Assembly (NCBI RefSeq): GCF_006716645.1
Contig: NZ_VFPL01000001.1
Coordinates: 2,046,001-2,110,000, forward strand
Source: Arcticibacter tournemirensis
Lineage (GTDB): Bacteria; Bacteroidota; Bacteroidia; Sphingobacteriales; Sphingobacteriaceae
DNA length: 64,000 bases
Direction of reading: 5' to 3'
Shown here one piece after another: positions 6,730 through 15,600 of this stretch. The notes beneath the pieces were generated by a model, which worked only from the letters and a program-made list of their open reading frames with translations, did not search any database and was not told where the DNA came from. Numbering within the stretch: position 1 is the stretch's first letter; every line of letters begins with the position of its first letter. The position numbers and the translations under genes are program-made.

Positions 6730-6746
6730 GTTTTCAATTTGAAAAC
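6730..6746. promoter_or_regulatory. Palindromic operator upstream of higBA
   Basis: GTTTTCAA-T-TTGAAAAC is a perfect 8-bp dyad with a single central base, 10 bp upstream of the higB start. Type II antitoxins with an Xre fold autoregulate through such dyads, so this is the expected HigA binding site. The plus strand here also abuts the IS3 left end at 6766. Confidence 0.7.
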
Positions 6747-6805
6747 AATGAATATAATCGAAAGGTGTCCATTCCTAAAAAAGCTATACACCCAACAAGA
6801 AGTGT

Positions 6806-7357
6806 ATGGAAACAAAAAGAGGAGAAAAAAAGTCAACAAGGGAGAATAAGAATGTTCCCTTTACCAAGCGAGAAATTGAGACAATAGTCCAAAAGATCGA
6901 ATCAGGAGTTCCGCGTCGGGAGATACTGCGGGAATATGGGATGCACAAATCAACGTTGACCAATTGGATGAGCCGGTATGGATCAGAGGCGTATCATGCA
7001 GGGCAAAACCGGAGGTATAGTCCCTCGGAGAAACGGTCAGTGCTGCGGGCCGTGGAGTCAGGGATGTCGGTTCGGGAAGCATGTATAGCTTTTGGAATAA
7101 GGAGCAAAACAGTAGTAGCCGGCTGGCTAAGACAACAGAAAGCAGAAAATGCCGAACTTAGGCGTCAAATAGCACCCGTGAAATCAGAAGAGAAGGAACC
7201 AAAAGGAGATTCGTCAGGCCAGGTCAAGAGGTTGGCGGAACAACTGGCAGAGGCACAGTTAAAGATCCGGGCCCTGGAGACGATGATCGATATAGCCGAA
7301 GAACAGCTTAAAATCGATATCCGAAAAAAGTCTGGAGCCAAACAGTCACCAAAATGA
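6806..7357 (+). CDS. IS3-family transposase OrfA (HTH/coiled coil)
   Basis: The 183-residue protein has two helix-turn-helix units, residues about 20-65 (FTKREIETIVQKI, then GVPRREILREYGMHKSTLTNW) and 70-115 (SPSEKRSVLRAVESGMSVREA). A C-terminal coiled coil follows (KRLAEQLAEAQLKIRALETMI). This is the DNA-binding OrfA of IS3-type elements and is longer than the typical 90-110 residues because of the double HTH. It overlaps OrfB by 4 bases (ATGA), so OrfB may be made by translational coupling rather than, or in addition to, the programmed -1 frameshift used by many IS3 members. Confidence 0.88.
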   Translation: METKRGEKKSTRENKNVPFTKREIETIVQKIESGVPRREILREYGMHKSTLTNWMSRYGSEAYHAGQNRRYSPSEKRSVLRAVESGMSVREACIAFGIRSKTVVAGWLRQQKAENAELRRQIAPVKSEEKEPKGDSSGQVKRLAEQLAEAQLKIRALETMIDIAEEQLKIDIRKKSGAKQSPK

Positions 7358-8253
7358 AACAGGAGGAGCCCCGAATGGGAATAAAGACGCTGTGCAGATT
7401 GTTTGGCAAGAGCCGCCATGCCTGGTATGACCACCAGTGGCGCTATGAGGATATTGGATTAAAAGAGGAGATCACCCTTCAGCATGTCCATCAGATCCGT
7501 CAGGGCCTTCCGCGGACAGGTACCCTGAAATTACATTACATGCTCGCTCCCATGCTGGCAGAGCATGGCATCCGGATCGGGCGGGACTATTTATTTGATC
7601 TGATGCGGGAGCACGGACTGGATATCCGTCGCAGAAAGAGGCGGGTAGTGACGACCGATTCGCGCCATTGGATGCATAAATATGCCAATCTGGTGAGAGA
7701 ATTGAGGGTTAACCGTCCCGAGCAGGTATGGGTGAGTGACATTACTTATATCCGCATGAACAGCGGATGGGGTTATCTCAGCCTGGTGACGGATGCTTAC
7801 TCCCGCAAGATCATGGGTTACTGCTTTCATAAAGATCTCAGCGCGGAAGGATGTGTAGAAGCACTGCGAATGGCCCTGGACCAGCGGATCTATCAGGATG
7901 AACTGATCCATCATTCCGACCGGGGATCCCAGTATTGCAGCAAAGAGTATGTAGAGGTTTTACTGGGCAGCAGGATTGCCATCAGTATGACCGAAAATGG
8001 CGATCCCTATGAAAATGCACTGGCTGAACGGGTGAACGGGATTCTCAAAGAAGAATTCAATCTGCATCACTCAGGACTCGGCTTTGAGGACACCAAAACA
8101 AAGATCGCCGAAAGCATCCGGGCATATAATGAGGTAAGACCTCATGCCAGTTGTGATTACCTAACCCCTGAGCAGGCGCATTTACGGGCAGGGGTCTTGA
8201 TGAAACGCTGGAAAAATAAAAAATCAAAAAAGGAGGGACTTGTCCTTGTATAG
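7354..8253 (+). CDS. IS3-family transposase OrfB (DDE integrase core)
   Basis: The 299-residue protein has an HTH_21-like N-terminus and an rve integrase core. The catalytic triad is visible as D in VWVSDITYI, D in HHSDRGSQY and E in ENALAERVNGILKEEF, with the K/R seven residues on that is typical of IS3. The C-terminus, with RPHASCDYLTPEQAH, is the usual ending. The frame is intact, so the element could be active. It catalyses excision as a circle and integration through the terminal repeats at 6766 and 8362. Confidence 0.95.
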   Translation: MKQEEPRMGIKTLCRLFGKSRHAWYDHQWRYEDIGLKEEITLQHVHQIRQGLPRTGTLKLHYMLAPMLAEHGIRIGRDYLFDLMREHGLDIRRRKRRVVTTDSRHWMHKYANLVRELRVNRPEQVWVSDITYIRMNSGWGYLSLVTDAYSRKIMGYCFHKDLSAEGCVEALRMALDQRIYQDELIHHSDRGSQYCSKEYVEVLLGSRIAISMTENGDPYENALAERVNGILKEEFNLHHSGLGFEDTKTKIAESIRAYNEVRPHASCDYLTPEQAHLRAGVLMKRWKNKKSKKEGLVLV

Positions 8254-8256
8254 TTC

Positions 8257-8362
8257 AAACAGGATTAACAAATTGCAGTGTATAATCGAAACAGGAATAA
8301 CAAATCGAAGTGTATAATTAATTCAGGATTTATTCATTAACCTGTATAGCTATTTCAGGACA
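8257..8362. repeat. 32-bp direct repeats inside the IS3 right end
   Basis: The unit AAACAGGATTAACAAATTGC (8257 onward, 31-32 bp, ending AGTGTATAATC) recurs at 8289 with a few changes (CAGGAATAACAAATCGAAGTG). It appears again in degenerate form from about 8321 and as a stub at about 8353, keeping a 32-bp period up to the terminus. These are probably transposase-binding sites. Confidence 0.7.
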
Positions 8363-8404
8363 AGACATTGCTCGTTTCTCCTGCGTTCCTTGCTCGCTTT
8401 TCGT

Positions 8405-8481
8405 TCGTCAGCTGTTCGTCAGCTCCTTGTCGATTGCTCGTCAACTGCTCGTCAGTTCTTCGTCAGCTGTTCGTCAGCGTG
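8405..8481. repeat. 11-bp tandem repeats (TCGTCAGCTGT)
   Basis: Seven units of mostly 11 bp: TCGTCAGCTGT, a 12-bp variant, a 10-bp variant, TCGTCAACTGC, TCGTCAGTTCT, TCGTCAGCTGT and TCGTCAGCGTG. A more degenerate continuation goes back to about 8368. The period is about one helical turn, so the TCGTCA boxes lie on one DNA face. No gene covers it convincingly. Confidence 0.75.
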
Positions 8482-8586
8482 ACGGTAAATCGACGATAAA
8501 GCGAGATCGGGGAGGCGTATATGGAGACAGCCGGGGCCGGTTTAGGCTCTTTTCAGAAACAGGAATGAGATGCCTTGTTTATGGTG

Positions 8587-8626
8587 TGTCAAACAATGTC
8601 AAACTGTGTCAAATAAGGGCAAAAGT
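8587..8626. repeat. 10-bp tandem repeats (TGTCAAAnnn)
   Basis: TGTCAAACAA, TGTCAAACTG and TGTCAAATAA are exact consecutive 10-mers, with a fourth weaker unit GGGCAAAAGT. Like the 11-bp array 100 bp upstream, they are helically phased. They may be protein-binding arms of an attachment site or an iteron-like array. Confidence 0.65.
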
Positions 8627-8826
8627 GTCGGTCCGTTAGCGAATTATAAAAATCCGCTTTATGTTTGTTCGCACAGGCACGACACGTCGTACCAGAGGTT
8701 TTTGGAGTTTAATTTTTAATATTAATTATCAGGGGAACTTCGAGTTGCGGCATTGCATTTCGATCTAAAGTAAATAGGGTACAATTGTTAACGTTTATTA
8801 TGTAACATAAAAAACTATATTGGTGT

Positions 8827-9726
8827 ATGAATGGAACAGAAACGATAGAGGATTTTTATAAGACCAAGCTTAACTGGGTGCCTGATACGCTCCGTAAGGA
8901 AATCGGACATTTTAATGTGTTTAAACTGGATGATTTTGTTGGCTGCCATTCAAAACCAATTCCTTACAGCAGAAAGGATTATTTCAAAATTAGCCTGATT
9001 ATCGGACGGAATATTATCTATTATGCAGACAAGACCATTGAAATTAAGAAGCAGGCTTTATTATTTGCAAATCCTCAGATTCCGTACAGCTGGGAGGAAA
9101 TAGACGACCAGCAAACAGGTTTCTTCTGTGTGTTTACTCCCAGCTTTTTTCATCACTTTGGTAATCTTAGAGAATATGATGTTTTTAAGCCGACTGGTAC
9201 ACCCGTTTTCGAGCTCACAGATGAACAGGCGGAGAAAATAAGAGAGATATATCTGAGAATGTTTGACGAAATCAACTCCGATTATCAGCATAAATATGAC
9301 GCACTGAGAAATTTGGTTTTCGAGATTCTGCATCATACGATGAAGATGCATCCGGCTAAAAAGACTCAAAAGGAACAAATAAACGCTGCACACCGAATAT
9401 CGATTTTATTCTTAGAGTTGTTGGAGCGACAGTTTCCCATTGAAGATACCCGGCAACGTGTCAGTTTTCGCTCGGCATCTGACTTCGCTAATCAGCTTTC
9501 TATCCATGCCAACCACTTGAGTCGTGCCGTAAAAGCCACTACACAAAAAACAACATCCGAAATTATAGCCGAACGCATTTTGCAGGAAGCGAAGGTGCTT
9601 CTGAAGCACACGGAGTGGAATATATCTGAAATAGCTTTCGCCCTGGGGTTTACTGAGGTTACCCATTTTAATAACTTTTTTAAAAAACACCTTGATCTGA
9701 GCCCCACTCAGTTCAGAAGTGCTTGA
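8827..9726 (+). CDS. AraC-family transcriptional regulator
   Basis: The 299-residue protein has a C-terminal AraC double HTH (about residues 220-298): first HTH in SDFANQLSIHANHLSRAVKATT, second in WNISEIAFALGFTEVTHFNNFF followed by KKHLDLSPTQFR (quoted in parts). The N-terminal 200 residues resemble the cupin-like AraC ligand domain of Bacteroidota regulators that sit next to short-chain dehydrogenases. It lies 78 bp upstream of such an SDR gene in the same direction, so it probably activates that gene in response to a small ligand. The ligand is not identifiable. Confidence 0.92.
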   Translation: MNGTETIEDFYKTKLNWVPDTLRKEIGHFNVFKLDDFVGCHSKPIPYSRKDYFKISLIIGRNIIYYADKTIEIKKQALLFANPQIPYSWEEIDDQQTGFFCVFTPSFFHHFGNLREYDVFKPTGTPVFELTDEQAEKIREIYLRMFDEINSDYQHKYDALRNLVFEILHHTMKMHPAKKTQKEQINAAHRISILFLELLERQFPIEDTRQRVSFRSASDFANQLSIHANHLSRAVKATTQKTTSEIIAERILQEAKVLLKHTEWNISEIAFALGFTEVTHFNNFFKKHLDLSPTQFRSA

Positions 9727-9804
9727 ATTTCGTAATGTATTGCAAGCATTTCGCTATCCTATACCCCTAAGTCACAGTAATTTTGTGTATCAAATACAGA
9801 TATT

Positions 9805-10644
9805 ATGAACACAGAAAAAGTTTGGTTAGTAACAGGCGCTTCAAGAGGCTTGGGGCTTGTATTAGTTAAAAAGTTGTTAAAAGAAGGCTATCGGGTGATT
9901 GCTACATCCCGGAATAACGGGTCATTAATCCAGGAGATTGGAGATAGATCAGAGGTATTCCTGCCACTTGAAGTTCAACTTACCGATGATGAAAATGTAA
10001 AGGAAGCAATCGCTAAAAGTGTAGCTCACTTTGAGCAAATCGATGTAGTGGTGAATAATGCCGGTTTCGGACAAATAGGAACATTGGAAGAGCTTACTGA
10101 CGAGGAAGCGAGAAGTAATTTCGAAGTAAACGTTTTTGGCTGCCTGAATGTCATCAGGAACGTGATGCCCCAATTACGGGAACAGGGATCTGGTCATATT
10201 TTCAATATTTCTTCTGTAGGCGGTTTTTTTGCCGGCTTTCCGGGTTGGGGTATTTATTGTGCCACGAAGTTTGCTGTCGCAGGTTTTACGGAAAGCCTGG
10301 CTGAAGAAGTTAAGGAGTTTGGTATAAAAGCAACGGTGGTTTATCCGGGGTACTTCCGCACTGATTTTTTGTCGCAAGGGTCTATTAAAGTAGCCCGGAA
10401 TACAATTGATGCCTACGCTGCAGCGCGACAATCGGAACAGATGCATTTAAACAGCATCAACGGAAATCAGTCTAACGACCCTGAAAAAGCGGCGGAGGTG
10501 TTGATTTCTGTAACTAAAGAGGAGAACCCTCCGGTACATCTGTTCCTGGGAAACGATGCCTATGACATGGTTTATAATAAGATTAACATCATAACAAATG
10601 AAGCGGAACGATGGAAAAGTTACACCTTGTCAACGGCGTTCTAG
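9805..10644 (+). CDS. Short-chain dehydrogenase/reductase
   Basis: The 279-residue classical SDR has a nucleotide-binding motif TGASRGLG at residues 10-17, the NNAG motif (VVNNAGFG), a catalytic Ser in NISSVGG and the YxxxK pair in YCATK. The fold binds NAD(P)H, and the Ser-Tyr-Lys set reduces carbonyls or oxidises alcohols. The substrate is unknown; many close family members are annotated only as oxidoreductases. It follows the AraC gene and ends before a bidirectional terminator at 10682-10716. Confidence 0.93.
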   Translation: MNTEKVWLVTGASRGLGLVLVKKLLKEGYRVIATSRNNGSLIQEIGDRSEVFLPLEVQLTDDENVKEAIAKSVAHFEQIDVVVNNAGFGQIGTLEELTDEEARSNFEVNVFGCLNVIRNVMPQLREQGSGHIFNISSVGGFFAGFPGWGIYCATKFAVAGFTESLAEEVKEFGIKATVVYPGYFRTDFLSQGSIKVARNTIDAYAAARQSEQMHLNSINGNQSNDPEKAAEVLISVTKEENPPVHLFLGNDAYDMVYNKINIITNEAERWKSYTLSTAF

Positions 10645-10681
10645 TCGCCGCTTGCTGCTTGATTCGTATCAAAATTAAGTC

Positions 10682-10716
10682 AGGTTGGGTGGGTTAAAAT
10701 ACCCAACCTACTTTTT
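10682..10716. terminator. Intrinsic terminator shared by convergent genes
   Basis: AGGTTGGGT (10682-10690) pairs with ACCCAACCT (10701-10709) around a 10-nt loop, followed by ACTTTTT on the plus strand. It lies between the SDR (ends 10644) and the convergent flavoprotein gene (stop at 10736). Confidence 0.85.
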
Positions 10717-10735
10717 ACACCTCCAGTTCAAGAGG

Positions 10736-11644
10736 TTAAAATGCTTCTTCACATAGCTCTTTATTGACAGCCGCCCCCGCCAAATTACCCGAGGCCACTG
10801 CATTTGCCACAGAGCGCATAAGCGTTGCACTGTCACCGCATGCAAAAACGCCGCTGACAGTAGTTTGCTGAAAGGCTGTTGTTTTTACGAGGCCCTCTTC
10901 CGTCATTTCACAGCCTAATTGTTCCGGAATGTCCGAATGTTGCACAAAAGGCACGCGTGCATAAAGAGCCTTAACCGGAGCAGTAGTGCCATTTTTAAAA
11001 ACGATCCGTTCAATTTGTCCGTCGCTTTGTTCAAGCCTGTCAACTTCGGCTTCGACGATTGCGATATTATGATCTTCTAACTTCTGTCTTTGATCAGATC
11101 TCAAACTTGATGCTCCATTTGTAAAAACAACCAGGTCTTTTGTAAGATTGCCTACCAGCAGAGCATAATGCATTGCAGCATCACCATCAGCTAATATGCC
11201 TGTTGTCAGACTTTTAATCTCATAGCCATGGCAATAGGGGCAATGTACTACGGATATCCCCCAGCATTCAGAAAAGCCGGTGATCGCTGGCATTATATCT
11301 CTGACGCCTGTTGCAAGAATTATCTTTTTTGCATTAAATTTTTCTCCCGACCGGGTTTCGACTTCGAAGCCGTATTCTGTTTTAGCTCCTTTTACAGCAA
11401 GTCCGTTTTGGAACCTGACGGTATCATATTTCTCAACCTGCTCTCTGGCAAGCTGTGATATCTCTTTTGGCGTTTTGCCATCCTGGGTGATGAAGTTGTG
11501 CGAATGAGGTGTTTGCCTGTTGCAGGGGAGGCCACTGTCTATAATGAGCACTCTTCGTAAAGAGCGGCCTAAAGCCATCGCTGCGGAGAGTCCGGAATAA
11601 CTTCCCCCAATAATTATCACGTCGAAATTGCTGCTGTTTTCCAT
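10736..11644 (-). CDS. Thioredoxin-reductase-like NAD(P)/FAD oxidoreductase
   Basis: The 302-residue pyridine nucleotide-disulfide oxidoreductase has the FAD-binding GGSYSGLSAAMALG near residue 13 and a redox-active CPYCHGYE motif near residue 135. It ends with an FAD-contacting ACGDSATLMRSVANAV segment. The NAD(P) domain lacks an obvious GxGxxA (it reads ADGDAAMHYALLVG), as in several Bacteroidota TrxB homologues that do not reduce classical thioredoxin. It probably transfers electrons from NAD(P)H to an unknown disulfide partner. It is monocistronic and convergent with the SDR. Confidence 0.88.
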   Translation of the reverse strand: MENSSNFDVIIIGGSYSGLSAAMALGRSLRRVLIIDSGLPCNRQTPHSHNFITQDGKTPKEISQLAREQVEKYDTVRFQNGLAVKGAKTEYGFEVETRSGEKFNAKKIILATGVRDIMPAITGFSECWGISVVHCPYCHGYEIKSLTTGILADGDAAMHYALLVGNLTKDLVVFTNGASSLRSDQRQKLEDHNIAIVEAEVDRLEQSDGQIERIVFKNGTTAPVKALYARVPFVQHSDIPEQLGCEMTEEGLVKTTAFQQTTVSGVFACGDSATLMRSVANAVASGNLAGAAVNKELCEEAF

Positions 11645-11795
11645 GCCGTTTTAATAGAAGTATTTGTAAGTTGTTGACCTTTGCTGCACAAACCACACTT
11701 ATCGGTGTTTTTGTTGATTGATGTGATTTATTCAAATATAGTGATATTTTCCATTATTGCAACTATATTGCATTTGGTATAAGGGGTATATTTAC

Positions 11796-11820
11796 TGAAA
11801 AACCCGGACGAAATCCAGGT
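11796..11820 (-). terminator. Probable terminator after the response regulator
   Basis: On the minus strand ACCTGGA-TTTCG-TCCGGGT, a 7-bp stem with one G-T pair, is followed by TTTTC, 27 bases past the stop of the response-regulator gene. Confidence 0.55.
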
Positions 11821-11846
11821 TGCAAATTGGTCGACACTTCTTTCGC

Positions 11847-12620
11847 TTACGTCTCATTTGCTTTTGGAAGGGAGTTCATATAATCTTGCGCAGAGGTTTT
11901 AAAATACTTCTGGAAGTTCCTGCTGAAAACACTTTGCGTGCTATATCCCACCATTTTGGCAATTTCGTATAAAGAAAACTGATTTTCAGCAATCAGGCTG
12001 GCCGCCTTTTTCAACCGCGTTATATCAATTAATTCTTTTGGAGTTAAAGCCGAAAGAGACTTAATCTTCCGATAAAAAGTCGGACGGCTCATATTCATGT
12101 ATTCGGCCAGTGCATCAATGTCTATATTGGGGTCTTTGATGTTTTTACGAATGTAGTCGTCAAGCTTTTTGAGGAAAGCAGCATCGGTTTTTGAGTGTGC
12201 CATCACCCGGACGTCTTCAAACGGCGAACTGGCAAAGTGATCTTTTATCTTCGAACGATTTTGAAGCAGGTTTGCGATTTGAATCTGTAATAACTCTTCC
12301 GAAAATGGTTTGGTGATGTAAGCATCTGCTCCATTTTCTAAACCCTCGATGTGTGATTTTAAGGTGTTTTTTGAAGTAAGCAGAATGATTGGAATATGGC
12401 AATATGCTACATTTGATTTAATTACTTTGCATAGCTCAAAACCGTCGATTCCGGGCATCATCACGTCTGACACGATAAGGTGAATTGTTTCTTTGTTCAG
12501 AATTTCCTGGGCGACTTCTCCGTCCTCTGCCGTGTATACCCTGTAGGTTTCTTCTAAAACGTCTGACAGCAGCTCCAGCATATCCTTATTGTCGTCGATA
12601 ATTAAAATACTCTCGTTCAT
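11847..12620 (-). CDS. Response regulator with AraC-type output domain
   Basis: The 257-residue protein has a REC domain (residues 1-120: acidic pair in LIIDDN, phosphoacceptor Asp in VSDVMMPG, Lys in ITKPF) followed by an AraC double HTH (about 155-250: MSRPTFYRKIKSL, then ISLYEIAKMVGYS-type pattern and SVFSRNFQKYF). Its ATG overlaps the stop of the sensor kinase gene (ATGA), so the two are made together. In most Bacteroidota this REC-AraC module is fused to the sensor as a hybrid (HTCS); here it is a separate polypeptide. It is expected to bind DNA when phosphorylated. Its target could be PUL 1, a few kb away, but that is inference. Confidence 0.93.
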   Translation of the reverse strand: MNESILIIDDNKDMLELLSDVLEETYRVYTAEDGEVAQEILNKETIHLIVSDVMMPGIDGFELCKVIKSNVAYCHIPIILLTSKNTLKSHIEGLENGADAYITKPFSEELLQIQIANLLQNRSKIKDHFASSPFEDVRVMAHSKTDAAFLKKLDDYIRKNIKDPNIDIDALAEYMNMSRPTFYRKIKSLSALTPKELIDITRLKKAASLIAENQFSLYEIAKMVGYSTQSVFSRNFQKYFKTSAQDYMNSLPKANET

Positions 12621-15600
12621 AGTTTTTCAATCTTTTTCCAGCTACTCAAATTAAACTCAATTTTCTGATGTACGGGCAACGTTAATACGAAAGTGATGTT
12701 GTTATGTTCTCCGGAAGTTAATTCTAATGATCCGTTATGTAGCTCTGTCAACGATCTCGCTAGTGGCAAGCCAATACCCGTCCCTGGTTTTTCCTTACTC
12801 CGTAATCGGAAGAATGGCTCGAAAATTTTCTTTCGGAACTCTTCAGAAATACCTTTTCCATCGTTGTTAAAATGGATGGTAAGGTAATCATCATCGACCT
12901 TTAGGGGAGTTAGCGTGACAGTTGCATACGACGCTCCATATTTTATAGCGTTAGAGATGAGATTACTACAGATTTTTATGAAGGCTTCTCTGTCTACAAA
13001 CGCCACAATTTCAGATGCGGGAAGATTCAGGGTAAGCTCTATGTGGTTTTCCTCAGCCAGTTCCCTGAACGATTCAACCTGATCCTTCAGCAACTTGTTT
13101 ATATTTACATTAACAAAGTTTAGTCCGAATTGCTCCATCTCCGTTTGTCTGAAATCCAGCAGCTGGCCGGTAAGATCGATTAAGCGTTTGGTGTATTTTG
13201 CGATCATCAGCAAATTCTTCTTTATGCCAGGATAATCGTCGGCCTTATTTATCACCCGTTCTACGGGAACGCTGATAAGCGTGAGTGGGGTTTGTATTTC
13301 GTGTGCAATATTGGTGAAGAATTCAATCTTAGCCTGATAAATTTCCTTCTCCTTTTCATGTTTAAAAAGCCGCAGCTTATTTGCGCTCTTAGTTTGCTGA
13401 TAGCGGTGATAATAGCGTACAGACAGATATAAAGCAGTAGCAAAAAATAATATATACAGGAAGTACGCGGTATTACTTTTCCAGATTGGAGGGAGTATTT
13501 CGATGTATAGTCGACGTTCCTTACCCTTCCAGTTCCCTATATTACTTTCTGCCTGCACTTCAAATATGTACTTTCCCGGCGACAAGTCCGTGAAATAAGC
13601 CTTCCGGTTACTGTTAAGATAGGTCCAGTCTTTGTCCAGTCCATTCATAAAGTACTTGTACCGGGTTACTTTGGGTGATGAATAATTTAATGCTGCAAAC
13701 TCAATGCTGAAATTGTTTTGATTGTGATACAAGACAATCGTATCGGTGTATAAAATAGATCTCTTGAGTGGACTATTTTTTTCATTTGGTATAACTTCCT
13801 CGTTGTTAATCTGGAAGCCAGTTATATAGGTGGGGGGGCTTGTTTCTTTTTGTCCGAGTTCGGCAGGGTTAAAAGCGATCATGCCCTTCACTGTGCCAAA
13901 GTACATTTTGCCATTAGCGCTCTTGTGTGCCGAATTATAGTTGAACTGATCAGTTATTAAACCGTTCGATCTTGTATAAACACGGCATTTTTCGGTTCGA
14001 AGATCGAAGCAAATAAGACCTTTTGTGGAGCCGATCCAAAGGTTTTTGAAGTTATCCTCTAAAATGCCGAACAATACATTGCTTGGTAAGCCGGTTTCAG
14101 TGTTGAACTTTTTAACCGTTTTTCGGTCGGCGCTGAGTTTGATCAGCCCGCCACCGATTGTAGTGAACCACATGGCATGATTGCTGTCTTCCAGCATATA
14201 ATGTATAGGAAACTCGTTTATGATTTTGTTTCCCACCCTTTCACCAAAGCGGAAATTTCCATGCCGGCCGGTTTTGGGATTATAAAAAAAGGCGCCTCTC
14301 AATTCACTGCCTGTCCAGATATTGCCCTGGTGGTCCTCCACTATGTGAAAAACGGAGGAATTATAGGGGATTTGTTTAATACGGCTAAATGTCTTGCTGC
14401 TAGTATTGAAAGCAAATAAACCTGAGCTGCCATAAGCAGTACCAACGAGCAGAGTACTGTCTTTTGTAAGATAGATGCTGATCACAAAGTCGCTTGCTTT
14501 GTCATTTTCCGGTCCGACAAGCCTGAAACGGTCGGTAATCAGTCCCGTTCGCATGTCCATGATTTCCATGCCATGCAAAAATGGCCCGATAAATAATTTG
14601 TTGCCCACCGCCAGTAGCCCATGAATATTGGGATAGGATACATCCCCTTTCTTATTCGTCGCTCTGAAGTTGGTAAATCTGCCTGTTTTTAAATCAAGTT
14701 TATTAAAACCAGCGTCTTCTGTACCTATCCATAGGTTGCCTTTGTTATCAGAACAGATTTCGCCGACGGCATCACCTGATAAGGAATTAGTGCCAGGTAT
14801 CTGGTAGTATTTTTCAAACCGGGCATTCTGCCGGGAATAATAATTCAGCCCGCCAAAGAAAGTGCCTACCCACATACCTCCGCGATTATCTTTACAAGCG
14901 GTATACACCGCGTTATCGGTTAAGGAATACGGATCACCGGGTTTCTTCCTGATATGAGTGGTTGAATTTTTAGTTAAGTTGTATATATAAATTCCTGATT
15001 CTGTAGATATCCAGTATTGATTGTCGTTCCCAGCGGTAATGTCGCGTACGTATATCACGCTGCTGGTTGAGTTCTGGTCTAATGACAATGTTTTAATGAT
15101 TCCCGTTTTTCGGTTATAATATTTTAAGCCCTGCTTAAAGTAGCCTACCAGTGCCTCATTTGGGTTAATAAGGAATATTTTACTGATGGACCGCAGATTA
15201 GCATGGATCTTCTTATCAATCAGACGAACTTTTGTTAATGCTTTTTTTCGCGGGCTGTAGATACTAATTACGCCATTGTTGTCACCTAACCAAAAATCTC
15301 CATTTGAGTCAAACGTTAAACAGGAGGCTTTAATGTTCAATTGTTTAACTGTCCTTTTTTGTTGATCGTACTTGTGGAGTATGGAATTGGCGAGAAACCA
15401 TAGGTTGTTCTCATTGTCGATGAGCAAACCGTTTATATACGCATGCGAAGAAGACTGGAGCTCATTAAATATTTCCTTTTGAGGATCATAGCTGAAAACA
15501 CCACTACCCGTACCAATCCAGAGCATTCCTTTTTTATCCTCTGCAATAGCTGTGATAGCGTTATTTCCTATGTTACCCAGCTTATTTTTGTTGTCGCCAT

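Larger units (their letters stand above)
6766..8362 (+). mobile_element. IS3-family insertion sequence with OrfA/OrfB
   Basis: Two overlapping reading frames (6806-7357 and 7354-8253) are flanked by related ends: TGTCC...AAAAGCTATACA on the left (from 6766) and, on the complement, TGTCCTGAAATAGCTATACA on the right (ending 8362). The two ends differ by an indel of about 6 bp. No convincing target duplication is visible next to these ends. The right end contains 32-bp direct repeats. It sits between the HigBA pair and the phased repeats at 8405-8626. Confidence 0.85.
8363..8826. other. Non-coding region between IS3 and the AraC gene
   Basis: No gene is supported. Besides the two tandem arrays, it holds a small dyad ACGAC-AC-GTCGT (about 8679-8690) and an A/T-rich stretch before the AraC start that should contain its promoter. 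It is the likely junction between the accessory left region and the conserved chromosome. Confidence 0.5.

Noticed and set aside
6766-8362. Target-site duplication for the first IS3
   Set aside because: Flanks AAAGG and AGACA do not match; no duplication can be claimed.
8405-8481. CRISPR array
   Set aside because: The units are about 11 bp with no spacers and no cas genes; this is a simple tandem array.
8427-8639. Possible small protein across the tandem repeats
   Set aside because: Its sequence is dictated by the DNA repeats (Ser/Val runs) and has no homology-like features or start context.
9778-9785. TAATTTTG as a Bacteroidota -7 box before the SDR gene
   Set aside because: It fits TAnnTTTG, but no -33 TTTG lies at the right distance, so it was not listed as a promoter.
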